Source of the DNA: Stichopus chloronotus | Taxonomy: Eukaryota > Echinodermata > Holothuroidea > Aspidochirotida > Stichopodidae | Direction: 5' to 3' | Assembly (NCBI GenBank): GCA_021234535.1 | Contig: CM037838.1 | Coordinates: 9,177,506-9,241,505, forward strand | Length of the DNA: 64,000 nt | In this document: positions 27,201 to 36,812 of the stretch, in pieces | How the letters are laid out: each line of letters opens with the position of its first letter | Position numbering within the stretch: position 1 is the first letter of the stretch | The notes under the pieces: generated by a model | Databases searched by the model: none | Seen by the model: the letters and a program-made list of their open reading frames with translations, nothing else | Told to the model about the DNA's origin: nothing | Program-made: the position numbers and the translations under genes

Positions 27201-30200
27201 ATGCATCCCGGCTATCCACCGTTTGGAGCAGATATCATCTGAGGAGGGCATCGGTTCATTGGCTGAAAACCTCATGGAGGCATTGAAGACAAACCCAGAA
27301 GTAGCAAAGAAAGTAAGGCAGTTGTTGCTGTCAATCTCTGACAGTTTTTAAATGTATGCAAAAGGTGCATCGTTGGGTTTTCAATTTACTTGCACATGAA
27401 AGCGACGCTCTGCCTGCAGTAAAATCATTCATTGGGAGTCCTGAAGGCTTGCAGAGGAGAAAAAAGACATCAATCATTTGAAGTGATGGTAGCAGCTTTT
27501 GCTCTCTGAGAATTGTCATTTGAGATTCACCAACTGGCAGTTTTGTTTTTTTTTGGCTGATTCTCTGACAGTGATATCTCCACTGTGATTTATTGGTAGA
27601 CTCAACTGTGTTTTTGATTCCATCAACAGAATTGTTGTCTGTGATTGCTGAGGTACAATGAAAGTGCCTGTAGTTTAAACTATCAGAGGTGATACAGATT
27701 TACTGAGCCTCTGTCTTCCTTTTGTATGATGTTGGAATACACAAAGCATTTTACACAGAGTCACCATCCATTGATGAAAATTTACTTCAGTCACACATCA
27801 GTAAGAACTGCTGTTCTAGCTGATTTTGTGCAAGTCACTGTATGACTTTGTTTTAAATCATACCTATGTAGACCATTTTGCCAGTAACCTTCCAACGTTC
27901 CTCTTGTTTACCCCTTACTGTTTCCCCTTTTTTCCCCTGTGCCTTTCTCCCTCCCCCAAGTAGAAATTCTGTCAATGTCAGAATATTGAGTTACAAGGCC
28001 CAAGTGTGTGATACCTTTTTGGAGAAGTGGTATTTCATCAAAATACCTAATTACATTCTCCAACAATTAGATCGATGAAGTACGTGCTCAGACCAAAGCC
28101 TGAGAAGAAACGTCGAGCCATGGCCATGAGGAAGAAGCAACTAGGGGCCCTGGGGATGTCGGTGAGTTCAGATGTAGAGATAGGCAGTGAGTGATTTTGG
28201 CTGTGACATCAAGTGCCAACAGTGAAACTATATAAAATGGACTATTGTTAAGAATGTGTGGATTATAATGATGTTTTTGTTTCTCTTACTTTTAAAATAA
28301 TGTAACAGTGGATTAGTTGCTCAAACTGCCTGCAAAGTCAGTCTGTGAATTGTAATTTCTATCATCTGTTTCTCTGTTGCATGTTATTTGAGGAGAATTA
28401 CAAACCAAATTACCAACCAAATTTTACCGTCTCTTTCCTTAGACCAAGGCCATGTAACAACAGTCAGAGTTAACAGAAGTCACTAACAATCAATTGCTTT
28501 GTTTTTCAGGATGTTGTGCATTTTGATTGGCTCATTTCAATAATGAATATTCATATTATTTTACCTAGACCAATGAGAAAGGTCAAGTGACTGCATCCAG
28601 GACTGTTTTCCAACAAATGGAGGACCTGGTGGAAGAATCTGGTTTGACTTGTTGCATATGCAGGGAGGGCTACAAATACCAATCGCAAAAGGTAACTATA
28701 CAAATAAATGACATGAATTCAGTTAAGAAATTTGCCGTCAAATTCTTAGTACTTGTAGTGAGTATTTTTGATTGTTTTGCGTCTGGCTTTTCTTTTGTAA
28801 CACATGGGCAACTGAATGTAAATATTACTGGAGAATGTAGATGTTGCTGTAAATTCAAGCTTTATTATATTGGTAGTGCATACTGATTTTTGTGTGTTTC
28901 ATAGTGGTCAAAAGTCATTTGACGTCAGCAGAGGTCAAAGTCTTAGCAATCTGACAGAAATGTTCTAAGAGCAGACTCTTTTCAAAGCGCAGACTCGGTA
29001 TAGGGATTGAGTAGCTGATTTGTCTTGCAGTACGTCCAAGCCATGTGTTCCGACTATATTACTAGCACATTTGCACCACATTGTAAGACTTGTTTATCTG
29101 CTCAGTATTTTATTGTTGGAGAGCCTCCTCAGACAGAAAATGAGTGGCCATCTTAATTTGGTTTTTCATTCCCTGCTCCTGTCTCAATGGAAATTTTCTG
29201 AAGGTGCTACCACCTATTTGTTCGATAGACTGTGGAACGACAGTGTGTGCTTAATTTGCCTTAGGAACATTTTTAAAAAATAATTGCGAATCGAAAGGCA
29301 CTCTATGCTGCAATCTCTATTTTGGCAGAGCATCTGTCTTTGGTGGTAGCAGACTTATTTTTTGTCCCACGTCTTTGATGTTCATTTAGCCTCTGACAAA
29401 GTAGGGGAGCCCTCTTTAACACTTTACAAGACAGTGGTTACACAATAACTCACCATCATACCTGGATCACTATGGTCAGTTGAATATCGGTAGTGTTCCT
29501 TGAAACCGAGGAAAGGGTAGAACTTGGTTAATTGTTAACCAAATACCTTGTTGTCACATACCTCAAATACCTCATATGGCATATACATAAACCTCACATA
29601 ACATTGTCAGTTGTTTTCTATTTAAATTCCACTTAAATTTGAGATAGGGTTTTGACTGGATTGACCACAATCTTTGCTATTCACATCATCTGTTTTTAGG
29701 TCTTAGGTATCTACACGTACACGAAGGTGGCTGTTCTGGAGCCATTTGAACTCAAGTCAAAGAAGACACAGGGTTACTCCACTGTCTCTCACTTCAACAT
29801 TGTCCATTATGATTGTCACCTGGCTGCCGTCAGGTAAGTCCATCTGATGAATACAAAGCATAAGTTGGGCAATAATTGGCATTTTCAGTATTATTATCGA
29901 AAAACATTATTTTATATACAATACAAAGTCAGTTTTCATTTTGTTTTGTTTGCATTAGAAACCATAGCAGATTCTGAATTTGTTCACAGTGATTAATGAC
30001 ATGTACAGAAATTTGTTAGTGTGTCATTCAAATGAGGAGGTTGCATCCAAATTTGGTCTTATCCTAGATAAACATGACAAAATTTGGGATTTAACATGTA
30101 CCAATGACAATTGTTTTTAACGTTCTTTAAGTTGGCAGTTTTAACCCCAGGTTTGTGTGAAAAATGTGCCAGTTTTTCTGGGTCAAGACAACATGTAGGG

Positions 30201-33200
30201 ATTAGTTTGAAAGATCAGAACTCTCAGGGAATGGCATTGAAGTTCAGGAATGCTAAATCATACAAGCAGCTTTAGCCCATGGTATGATATCTTCCAAAAC
30301 TAAGCATATTGTTATCTGTAAAGTATTTGAAGCTAAGAAATTATTTGATTAGTTTGATCGAGAGACTTCATTCGATAATTGCAATGGAAACAAGATGTCT
30401 GAGTTTTAATCGTTGGCGTGGTAACCGTTTCTCTTTCAGACATGCCCGTGGGAGAGATGAATGGGAGAGCGCTGTACTTCAGAATGCCAACACCAAATGT
30501 AACGGATTGCTCCCATTGTGGGGTCCTAACGTACCAGAGTCTGCATTTGCAAGCTGCCTTGCAAGGTCAGTACCTTAAAGTAATACCTTCTGCAAATGTA
30601 GAGAGGAACCGATAAGGTATAATTTGCAGTTTAATCCCATCATTTTGATTCACTTCCATTTTGGAAAGACCAAAACTCTGTCATTCTAAATTACGTCCCT
30701 CTTGGATGAAAGTCTCTCAGAACATACCCTTATTTGATTGATTGATAGATTATTGATTGATTGATTCATTCATTCTTTCGTTCACTTATTCCAATATGAA
30801 GTATCAAATTTATAAAAAATATCAATTATACAAAAGTGATAGTGTTTTTACCCAACTGTGAGGCATGTCTTTGGTTTGAAGTACAAAGGGTAAAATGAAA
30901 ATTTGCCTATCATGGATGATTTCATACTAAATACTTCAGGGGCGGATGAATGATACGAAAATCATGTCGCAGAAGACGGAAGGTCTGGGAATGTTGGAAG
31001 TATTGTATGGTTGGTGACCGTTGAATTGTTTTAGAGACAGTAAGATCAACATCTTCTTCAACGGAGATCCTTGAGAAGAAAGCTGTCATGATATGTCCAA
31101 ATAAATGATAGTGAGATGAAAGGCAGGGGGAGGTCACCACCTCAGACTGTAGTATATTTGTGAAGTACTCGTAATCAGGAAGCGTCGGTAGCACCGACGT
31201 AAAAATCATCTCTTTCTTTTCCTCCTATCTCTTATCCAGACATAATGTTTACCTCCCGGAGTGTTCTGGTTACAGAGAGCCCACCTACCATGCCACCCTC
31301 CACGATCTTAAACTGCTGCTACTACGCTACGTCCAAGAGCTATCGTTCAGCAGCGATAGTGGGGGAGGAGGGCGCCAGAGTAACATGCACCTCATTCCTT
31401 ACATGATACACATGGCTCTTTACGTCATTAATACGTGAGTATTTCTTTAGATTTCTGATTACAGTGGTTACCAATTTATGCTCTGAGTTATGGCCGAACA
31501 GACAAAAACATTGATGTACGTCTATTTTTGATATCACACAGAACAGGGTCAATCAAACTCTATTTATTGCAAATTTTATCGTTTTCCAGGCCCAATCAAA
31601 GGTCACCCTTCCCTTGTCATTTTTCTCCCCACCCCCATTTCTTCCCCCCACGCCCATTTCTTCCCCCCACGCCCATTTCTTCCCCCCACGCCCATTTCTT
31701 CCCCCCACGCCCATTTCTCCCCGTTTGGTTGAGCCCTACAGAGGTTTAGTAGTCATATCCACCTGGCTGTGTAGGCATGTAGCATGATTGAACATCATCG
31801 CTGTCAATGTGATGACATGCATTTTGTTTATTTCGTAAATCCATTCATTCTTGCTTTCATCAAAGACCACGAGAAGTTTTGACTGTAGGATTGCCCTCCA
31901 GCATATTCTGCTATTCATGTTCATTGGTGGTACTACTTCAGTGTATACTTTGTTTGTCATAGGTCTGATGACAATGGTAGGGCAGACATTTGCTAGTCTA
32001 ACACACATTACTCTATTTACCAGCCAATTACACAAAAGATTCAACAAAAAGATGTTTGTGTATTTGACTGTTTGTGCAACTGTAGAGTCCTGTAGTTCAA
32101 AAGATATCCCACTTCAGTGATCTTGATCAGCTAGCTTTGTTATTTGTAACCTTTTCTTCACATTGCCTTCACAGGACTAGATGTGTACCCAGGGAGGAGA
32201 AGAACCTCACTTCGTTTTTGAAACATCCACCGTCGAAGTGGGTGGAGCTCAGCTATGAGTTAGATGGACCCCATTACTACTGTCTTCTAGCATTACACAT
32301 TTTCAGTCCAGAGAAGTGGGAGGAACACAAACTAGTATTGTTGAAACAGTTACTGGTGTCTGCCCAGGCAAGGACTGTCAGTCCAGGTGGAGCAAAGAGG
32401 TAATTGGTCATCCTGCTAGCTAACTGTCAAATGCCAACTACTGTCCTATACATACTGTAGATCAGTAAAATTAACTACAGTTCAGAGGTTGCAAAGCTGA
32501 TTTTTGTCATGTCCCAATGTTGTTGACTTCCTTTGTCCAACACATGAAAGATATAAACAGAGAAATGATCATCAGTGTTGTTTGCTATTGTGCCTAAGGT
32601 ACCCTCATGAATATTCATACTCATACATTATATTCATACATTAAAGCCTATTAATCAATCTTGAAATGATGCTAACGTCTTCTCTAGAAGGCAGACCCCA
32701 ACCCTGAGAGTGCATCTGCTGTCACACTGTGTCTTGCAGTAAAATTGTCTTGAGAAATAATTTTGATCCAAAAAAATTTCGTTTACAGAGAGCTAATGAC
32801 AACTGGTTATCAGGTACACAGTTTGAGATTTCTCTGTAGCCATTGTAAAGATGTGGTTCATAACGATGTGTGATGCTTGTGGAGATACTCAGAAAACAAC
32901 TCTGGAAGTCACAGGAAACTGTCTTCCTTTTACGTATCGGAATATATTCACCTGCTAGACTCTCATTCAAAAATATCGTCAAGGCACTCACATGCCAAAG
33001 TCAATGATTGGGAATGAACCAGAAAGCTGACATTATTTGATAACAAAGTATTTGAAAATCTATTATGAGATTGAAAGCAGGAAAAGAGTTGTTTCAAAAT
33101 TAAAGTATTCTGCCCTGTATCATTGGCAGAGACCTAATTGGCCATTTCTTTGATATGTGATTCTGGCCAGAGTCATGAAACCTGGACTGACACCTATATG

Positions 33201-35474
33201 CTGGGATCACACTCCCAAGTTTCATTTGTCACCACTGACCAAGGGAAAAGTAAGATCTTTTGAAGAGATTCAGCCATTTCTGATACATCAAATAAAGTTA
33301 CTTGCTTAAAAACTGACGAGGAAAGGAAAACTTTCACCAGTTTGTTTTGTTCTTGTAATTCATTAAATCGTATAAGTTGGCAACCCAATGGTAAATTGAA
33401 GAAAAAGACCAGTATGATAATTTGTCCCATTGCTCACATCGCATCTGTACTCTTTTCACATCGCAGTCTGTCAGACAAGGCAGTCAAAGATTATGGTGTC
33501 TACAAGGGAGCGCTGATGTACTTTGGTTTGATAGAGATCTTGTACTCCGTGCTCTTTAAGGATGCATCCAAACCGGAGGAATCGTGGTCCCAGAGTGTAG
33601 CCAACTACGTGCGGAACAACGATGAGGCACTTATCAAGAATGCAGATAAGGTAAAAACTTCACAAATCAGGAGAAGCTAAACAATCACATATTTGCATCC
33701 ATTGGTGGTAGCAATATTATCTAACTTCATTGATAGTTTGCAGTCTTATCTCTAAGTTATGTTCTTGCCTTTACCCTTGATACCTTTGTAACATTTTGGT
33801 GGCTTTTTACAATGCCGTAGTATCGGCCCCAACAGTCTGCACGTCGCATCTGCAAAAGTCGTTATTTCAAGAAGGAATTCATACTAAGGTACTCTGGATT
33901 TGGTTAATGAACAATTTGGTAGCTGTCATGGAAGGTAAGCTGCTTAACCTGTCACTGAAGGACACAAATGCTATCTGAAGATGTGTGCACAACAGATAAG
34001 CAAGGAGGAAGCCATGCAGGCTAATTCATAGTGTCTGAGATCATTTTACCAACTGTTTCAAGATCAGGGAAATAGGGGAAAGAATCACATCCTCGTAAAG
34101 AAAGTGCAATTGTTAACTCGCCGCAGAGGAAAGGCTAATGCAGCTCTCATCAGGCATATGCGTGAAATATTCTCATGTGGCCTCTGGTTGTAACATATGC
34201 GTTGTTGGCATATGACAGTCTTGAGGAGTCTGTGGTTTGAAATGCTTCATATCAGCCAATTAGCAACACTAATCATGGTTCAAATTACATCAACACTATG
34301 TTGCCATGAGGGGGTCATTAACCAAGAGACTGAAAAGAAGAAAAAAGCATTGCAATGTTAATTTGTAGTGGATGAGGTCAGTGGTAGCATGTTGGCAAGC
34401 TAAAGCAGGTTGATCAGCTATAGTCTGGGAAACACTGGCAGTAAACTGTAGTATCGTAAAATCTGGACCAATGCAGCCAGTCTTTCATGAGCAAGAGACA
34501 CATTCATTTTAAAAGTTGAATGCATTATTTGATATATCAATGTATCTTTTCCCTTTCTCTTTACTCAGGTTTTGTCTACTTATGAGAAAGATTTCCAACC
34601 TTGTGAATCTTTCACAGAGTTCTGTGATGTGGATGGTGAGTCGACTTTTGTTTTAACATCAGAAATGAAAATGCATTCTGTTGCAGTTCTTTGAAGCAAT
34701 CATGTTGCATTTTGTTTCAGCATTGTGCAACAGATAGTGCAATTACCTTATAGTACCAGTCTTGAGCCTTTATGTGTATTTAAAGTACAGTTCATAGCAA
34801 GTGTTCAATTGGATTTCCTCTGAGATAAAATGTATCACTAGTGGTCGTGAAGTAAATTGAAAATGGTGGATCAAAGTCCACAGAAAAAGTCTACAGTGTT
34901 GTTTATGGAGATTAAAGTGTAGACAGAGGCTTATTTGTCATTTTACATATTTCATATATCATTTTCTTGATCTTTTAATGAAGGTTGTTTGATTAACTGG
35001 TTGATGTAAACACACTGCTGTCGTTTTGCCATTCATTAGCTACGATACTGGCCCCATGAGGGAGTTCAGTTATTACCAACATCCAGCCAAAGTATCTGCA
35101 GTCTGTCTTGGTCCTAAGGCCATAAATTCAAATTTTTGTTAAAGCTATTAGATGAAAAAAAATTTTGTAAACATTATTTTACCTAAACCTGCATAGAGGA
35201 GACGTAATCCATCTTGTAATTTGCCAATCGCAAATTGCATCATTGGTGTCGAATCTGCCCCGTGGAATCACATTTTGAATTCATTGTAGTTTTGAAGCTT
35301 CAGTGGAAATGAATGAAAACATTAAAGAAAGTTTTATTTAAAATTGATTTTAAAATTCTGATTGATTGAAGTATTTTTGTTGTCTTCCTTCATCCTATAT
35401 CTCCCACAGGTCTCCTGGGTAAGATTCCAGACCCTGACAAGTTTCTGCTCGATTTGTTGAGATCTGTGTCTTGA
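1..35474 (+). CDS. UBR4: UBR4 E3 ubiquitin-protein ligase, C-terminal 48 exons (5' part outside window)
   Basis: UBR4 (p600, pushover) is a very large E3 ubiquitin ligase, about 5,200 residues in human, that acts in N-degron and stress-response protein turnover with KCMF1 and calmodulin; this is family knowledge. In the sequence, 48 plus-strand exons with GT-AG borders and consistent phases encode the last 2,149 residues or so and end at TGA 35472-35474. They follow the vertebrate protein colinearly. Diagnostic strings include [96 protein letters not shown] split over two exons, and [15 protein letters not shown]. The UBR box would lie upstream. Three single-base insertions (about 8075, 17815 and 28100) break the genomic frame; without them the exons total 6,450 bases. 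Exon coordinates are given in the five block entries. Identity is essentially certain; the borders of a few divergent exons (17, 22, 23) are slightly less so. Confidence 0.97.
1387..1575. repeat. TTGATTGA simple-repeat tracts
   Basis: UBR4 intron 3 contains three clusters of the tetranucleotide TTGA, at about 1389-1406, 1471-1485 and 1539-1572. A further TTGA cluster lies at about 30735-30766 in the intron after exon 43. These are ordinary microsatellite-like tracts. Confidence 0.7.
5688..8702 (+). other. UBR4: UBR4 exons 10-14: beta-sandwich-like region and cysteine-rich zinc-binding region
   Basis: Exons: 5688-5918, 6388-6475, 6884-7077, 7942-8182 and 8564-8702 (residues about 392-689). 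Exons 10-12 encode the strongly conserved [35 protein letters not shown] and [20 protein letters not shown]. Exons 13-14 encode a dense cysteine cluster, [20 protein letters not shown] followed by NVFQCHKC, then [18 protein letters not shown] and [15 protein letters not shown]. Its CxxC pairs look zinc-binding. Exon 13 needs one base removed near 8072-8075 for the cysteine part to be in frame with its start: the 5' part reads [12 protein letters not shown] and the 3' part reads ETLQCPRC one frame over. Exon 13 is 241 bases where its flanking phases require 240. The introns at 5919-6387, 6476-6883, 7078-7941 and 8183-8563 hold nothing else recognised. Confidence 0.93.
9476..15033 (+). other. 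UBR4: UBR4 exons 15-24 (residues about 690-1182)
   Basis: Exons: 9476-9601, 9948-10088, 10271-10455, 10892-10997, 11578-11757, 12423-12513, 13141-13268, 13431-13563, 14108-14313 and 14851-15033. Family matches are [32 protein letters not shown] (across 16/17), [40 protein letters not shown] and [13 protein letters not shown] followed by [15 protein letters not shown]. Exon 16 has a Thr/Ser run coded by an ACC-rich tract. Exon 17 has a Pro/Ser-rich insert of about 30 residues with no vertebrate counterpart I recall. Exon 23's acceptor at 14106-14107 is set by phase and by the [11 protein letters not shown] match. Introns to note: 10998-11577 has degenerate repeats of the exon 18 donor region, and 14314-14850 has a possible transposon relic. 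The others show nothing. Confidence 0.9.
10978..11280 (+). repeat. Degenerate tandem copies of the UBR4 exon 18 donor junction
   Basis: The end of exon 18 and its donor read CTGGTGACACAGGTATGTG (10986-11004). The intron downstream contains near copies: CTTGGTGACACAGGTATGTT at about 11261-11280, and weaker forms at about 11080-11100 (TTTGGTAACAAAGATTCATG) and 11169-11189 (CCTGGTCACAAAGATTGGGG). Spacing is roughly 90 bases, suggesting an old tandem duplication that copied the splice junction. The copy at 11261-11280 keeps a perfect GTATGT donor. Confidence 0.55.
15160..15262. repeat. (CTGT)n microsatellite
   Basis: A long run of the CTGT/TCTG tetranucleotide, purest at about 15191-15240 and flanked by TCTA variants, in UBR4 intron 24 directly upstream of the interspersed element. 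Frames through it translate to repetitive Cys/Leu/Ser or Asp/Arg/Gln/Thr strings and are not genes. Confidence 0.95.
15266..16480 (+). mobile_element. Unnamed interspersed element, copy A (in UBR4 intron 24)
   Basis: This stretch contains about four degenerate subrepeats of roughly 145 bases (15266-15860). Each has recognisable pieces: CTTCTCCTCCTACAGATTCT, TACAATGTTGAT, TTTGTCATAAT, CCTTCAGGGTGTTCAGG and CATGTGGACCCTATGGCCCA. A non-repeated part follows with AAGGTGCCCCTTTAAATGTC and CAAATATCCCTATCATGCAT, then a last segment at 16325-16470. The same order of parts occurs on the other strand at 50235-51225. No open frame or terminal repeat is clear, so the class is unknown; it could be a non-autonomous element or a composite satellite. 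Confidence 0.75.
18095..18425 (+). repeat. Degenerate GGTGGGTG-rich minisatellite
   Basis: UBR4 intron 26 (17912-18646) holds a degenerate G/T-rich array of phrases such as GGTGGGTG, GATCAAGGTGGTGG and GTGTTCAAGGT, in units of roughly 25-35 bases. It has no coding potential. Confidence 0.7.
20690..20860 (+). repeat. Dispersed repeat, copy 1 (UBR4 intron 30)
   Basis: This segment shares an ordered series of short matches with 53480-53665 on the same strand: GGTGTGAC, ATGAAGT/GTGAAGT, CATGTTGAATTTT/CATGCTGAATTTT, GTACAAT, GTCCAGGTAGCA/ATCCAGGTAGCA and TTTCAGAA, then GTTGCCAGATGCAAAC/CCCTTGTGCAAAC. The similarity is partial but colinear over about 160 bases, which indicates an old interspersed repeat. 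Confidence 0.55.
23395..23690 (+). repeat. Minisatellite of about 30 bases (TTTCATTCCTGTCGTTCATT units)
   Basis: About nine imperfect units lie in UBR4 intron 32. Each contains TTTCATTCCTGTCGTTCATT followed by TTGTGTGTG or a variant. Because the unit is close to 30 bases, two frames stay open for over 120 codons and translate to repetitive Phe/Cys/Val/Ser strings. These are repeat artefacts, not genes. Confidence 0.9.
25165..25265 (+). repeat. Short tandem repeat, 20-base unit containing CTAGCTAC
   Basis: Four adjacent imperfect units of about 20 bases in the intron after exon 35. They begin CTGCTAGCTACAGG, GTCTAGCTACAC, GTCTAGCTACGG and CTCTAGGTACAG. They are too short and degenerate to suggest a function. 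Confidence 0.65.
28071..35474 (+). other. UBR4: UBR4 exons 40-48: hemiRING zinc module and catalytic C-terminus
   Basis: Exons: 28071-28161, 28569-28691, 29700-29833, 30440-30565, 31240-31434, 32175-32399, 33467-33650, 34569-34635 and 35410-35474. This is the catalytic C-terminal module of UBR4, which in human pairs a hemiRING zinc finger with an E2-binding region (family knowledge). Candidate zinc ligands are C-C-x-C at visible residues 1805-1808 ([10 protein letters not shown]), histidines and cysteine in [10 protein letters not shown] (1849-1858), C1883 (KCNGLLP) and C1902 (SCLAR). The tail includes [20 protein letters not shown] and [12 protein letters not shown] and ends LLDLLRSVS. Exon 40 is 91 bases where phase needs 90: acc-aaa-gcc-tga stops the frame, while dropping one base gives [16 protein letters not shown], as in the family. 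Introns here hold a 19-base minisatellite (31632-31725) but no gene. Confidence 0.95.
31632..31725 (+). repeat. 19-base C-rich minisatellite
   Basis: Four near-perfect tandem units of TTCCCCCCACGCCCATTTC, with degenerate edges, lie in the intron between exons 44 and 45. The identical units suggest recent expansion. Confidence 0.9.
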
Positions 35475-36473
35475 TTGATGTTACAAAAATGCTGTTGGTC
35501 AACGGTCTCTTATTCATCTTTGCTTTTATTATAGCATTTACATCTTCTGGTATTTATGGCTCTTATCGTCAGCTTTAAGAAGCTGTCAGCAATTTTGATT
35601 GCACCTTAGTTTATAATAATATTCACATATCACAGTCTGTATGAGATCTTTTTTCACTTTTTTGCTGGGGTTAGTCTGACATGAACTTCTCAAATGATAA
35701 AGGACCATATAAAAGGAATTGAAGATCGTTAACATCTTATTAAAACAATGTTTTAGTGGTATGATATGTTTAAGCTTTTGTTGCAGTATCTTTAATGCAA
35801 TCGTGTATATGCAAGGCTGTTAGTGTGTTGTAAGTTCTTAGCAGCTATGAGTCTTGCTCAACTTTGCTTTCTAATTTCTGTCAGTCAAGTAGCCTTAAGA
35901 AAAACACATCTTATAAGGTTTTTTTTCCCTTCTAATTCTCTTACAAAACTTTGGCTTTGCACTTGCTACCATATGCTAGTTATCCTCTCTGGGTAACTTT
36001 GATGGTTAAGAGTTTGATGTTCTCAGATATGAGATTTAAAACACATGTCATTTGTTATGGACTGTGCATCATGAAATAGCAAAACTATGACAGGTGAATG
36101 GCTCTAATTGGTGGAATTTCTCATAATATTCACATTCACTGTTTATCATTTGATGGTGTCCAGTTTAATGTTTTGCCATTGCAAGTAAAAAAGTGTGTGA
36201 CCTTTTGCAATGTTAGCTCTTTTTTTTTTTAAGTTTTCCAAATATTAAAAAATGCAATTTACTGTTTAGCCCTGTGACATTATTCTGTCAACATTGATTA
36301 TTTTTTCATTCTTGAAGGATTGAAATCAGACACTGTGACCAGTGTCATGTAATATTTGTCATTAGGGAGGAAAGTCTGCCTCATAAATATGCATGACCTA
36401 AGCGTGATATTTACAGCCAATTCACAACATTTCCTTCCTGCTTGCTTTCCACAAAAATACATTTCTAAGAGTT

Positions 36474-36556
36474 GATGAGGATACATATCCTCATGAGGGT
36501 ACATATATGAGGATACATATCCTCATGAGGGTACATATATGAGGATACATATCTCA
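36474..36556. repeat. Palindromic 32-base tandem repeat
   Basis: A unit of about 32 bases is repeated roughly 2.5 times. Each unit includes ATGAGGATACATATCCTCAT, in which two 9-base arms (ATGAGGATA and TATCCTCAT) are exact reverse complements around a CA centre, and a half-matching GAGGGTACATATAT. It lies in the presumed UBR4 3' UTR and could fold into stacked hairpins in RNA. Confidence 0.85.
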
Positions 36557-36784
36557 TAATATGATGTAATGGAGATGCATTTTTCTTGAAGTTAGTTCCG
36601 TCAAAGAGTAGCTGTTACGTATGCACCAAGTGTGGTGCTTTGGTCTGCAAATTGTAACTCCGATGAACGTATCTCACGTAGTGAGCAGTTTTGTCTCTGT
36701 CTTTGTGAGATCAGTGTTACTGTACATGTTTGCACATGTTGCTATACATATTGTACTCTTGTTTGGAATTTATAGCTACCTTTT

Positions 36785-36790
36785 ATTAAA
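36785..36790 (+). terminator. Candidate poly(A) signal ATTAAA (UBR4)
   Basis: ATTAAA about 1.3 kb past the UBR4 stop, with a G/T-rich stretch beginning 10-15 bases downstream. It is the first well-placed signal on the plus strand. Confidence 0.45.
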
Positions 36791-36812
36791 CAGTCATCGT
36801 TGTTTTGTATGA

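Larger units (their letters stand above)
17275..27312 (+). other. UBR4: UBR4 exons 25-39 (residues about 1183-1747)
   Basis: Exons: 17275-17356, 17737-17911, 18647-18768, 18977-19130, 19690-19733, 20353-20433, 21922-22009, 23169-23250, 23747-23900, 24463-24585, 24919-25103, 25808-25880, 26270-26370, 26626-26728 and 27184-27312. This is among the most conserved stretches of UBR4: [108 protein letters not shown], and [16 protein letters not shown]. Exon 26 needs one base removed near 17815 to join [13 protein letters not shown] to [18 protein letters not shown]. All other junctions keep phase. The long introns 20434-21921 and 22010-23168 hold no recognised gene; 20690-20860 within the first resembles a sequence near 53480-53665. 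Confidence 0.93.
35475..36812 (+). other. UBR4: Probable UBR4 3' untranslated region
   Basis: After the stop at 35472-35474 there is AT-rich non-coding sequence. The first good poly(A) signal in it is ATTAAA at 36785-36790, followed by the T/G-rich GTTGTTTTGTATGAG, a plausible cleavage environment. That would give a UTR of about 1.3 kb containing the palindromic repeat at 36474-36556. Longer forms ending near 37100 or 38450 are possible. The extent is inferred. Confidence 0.5.

Noticed and set aside
31528..31749. Pro/Phe-rich frame
   Set aside because: Produced by the 19-base C-rich minisatellite.
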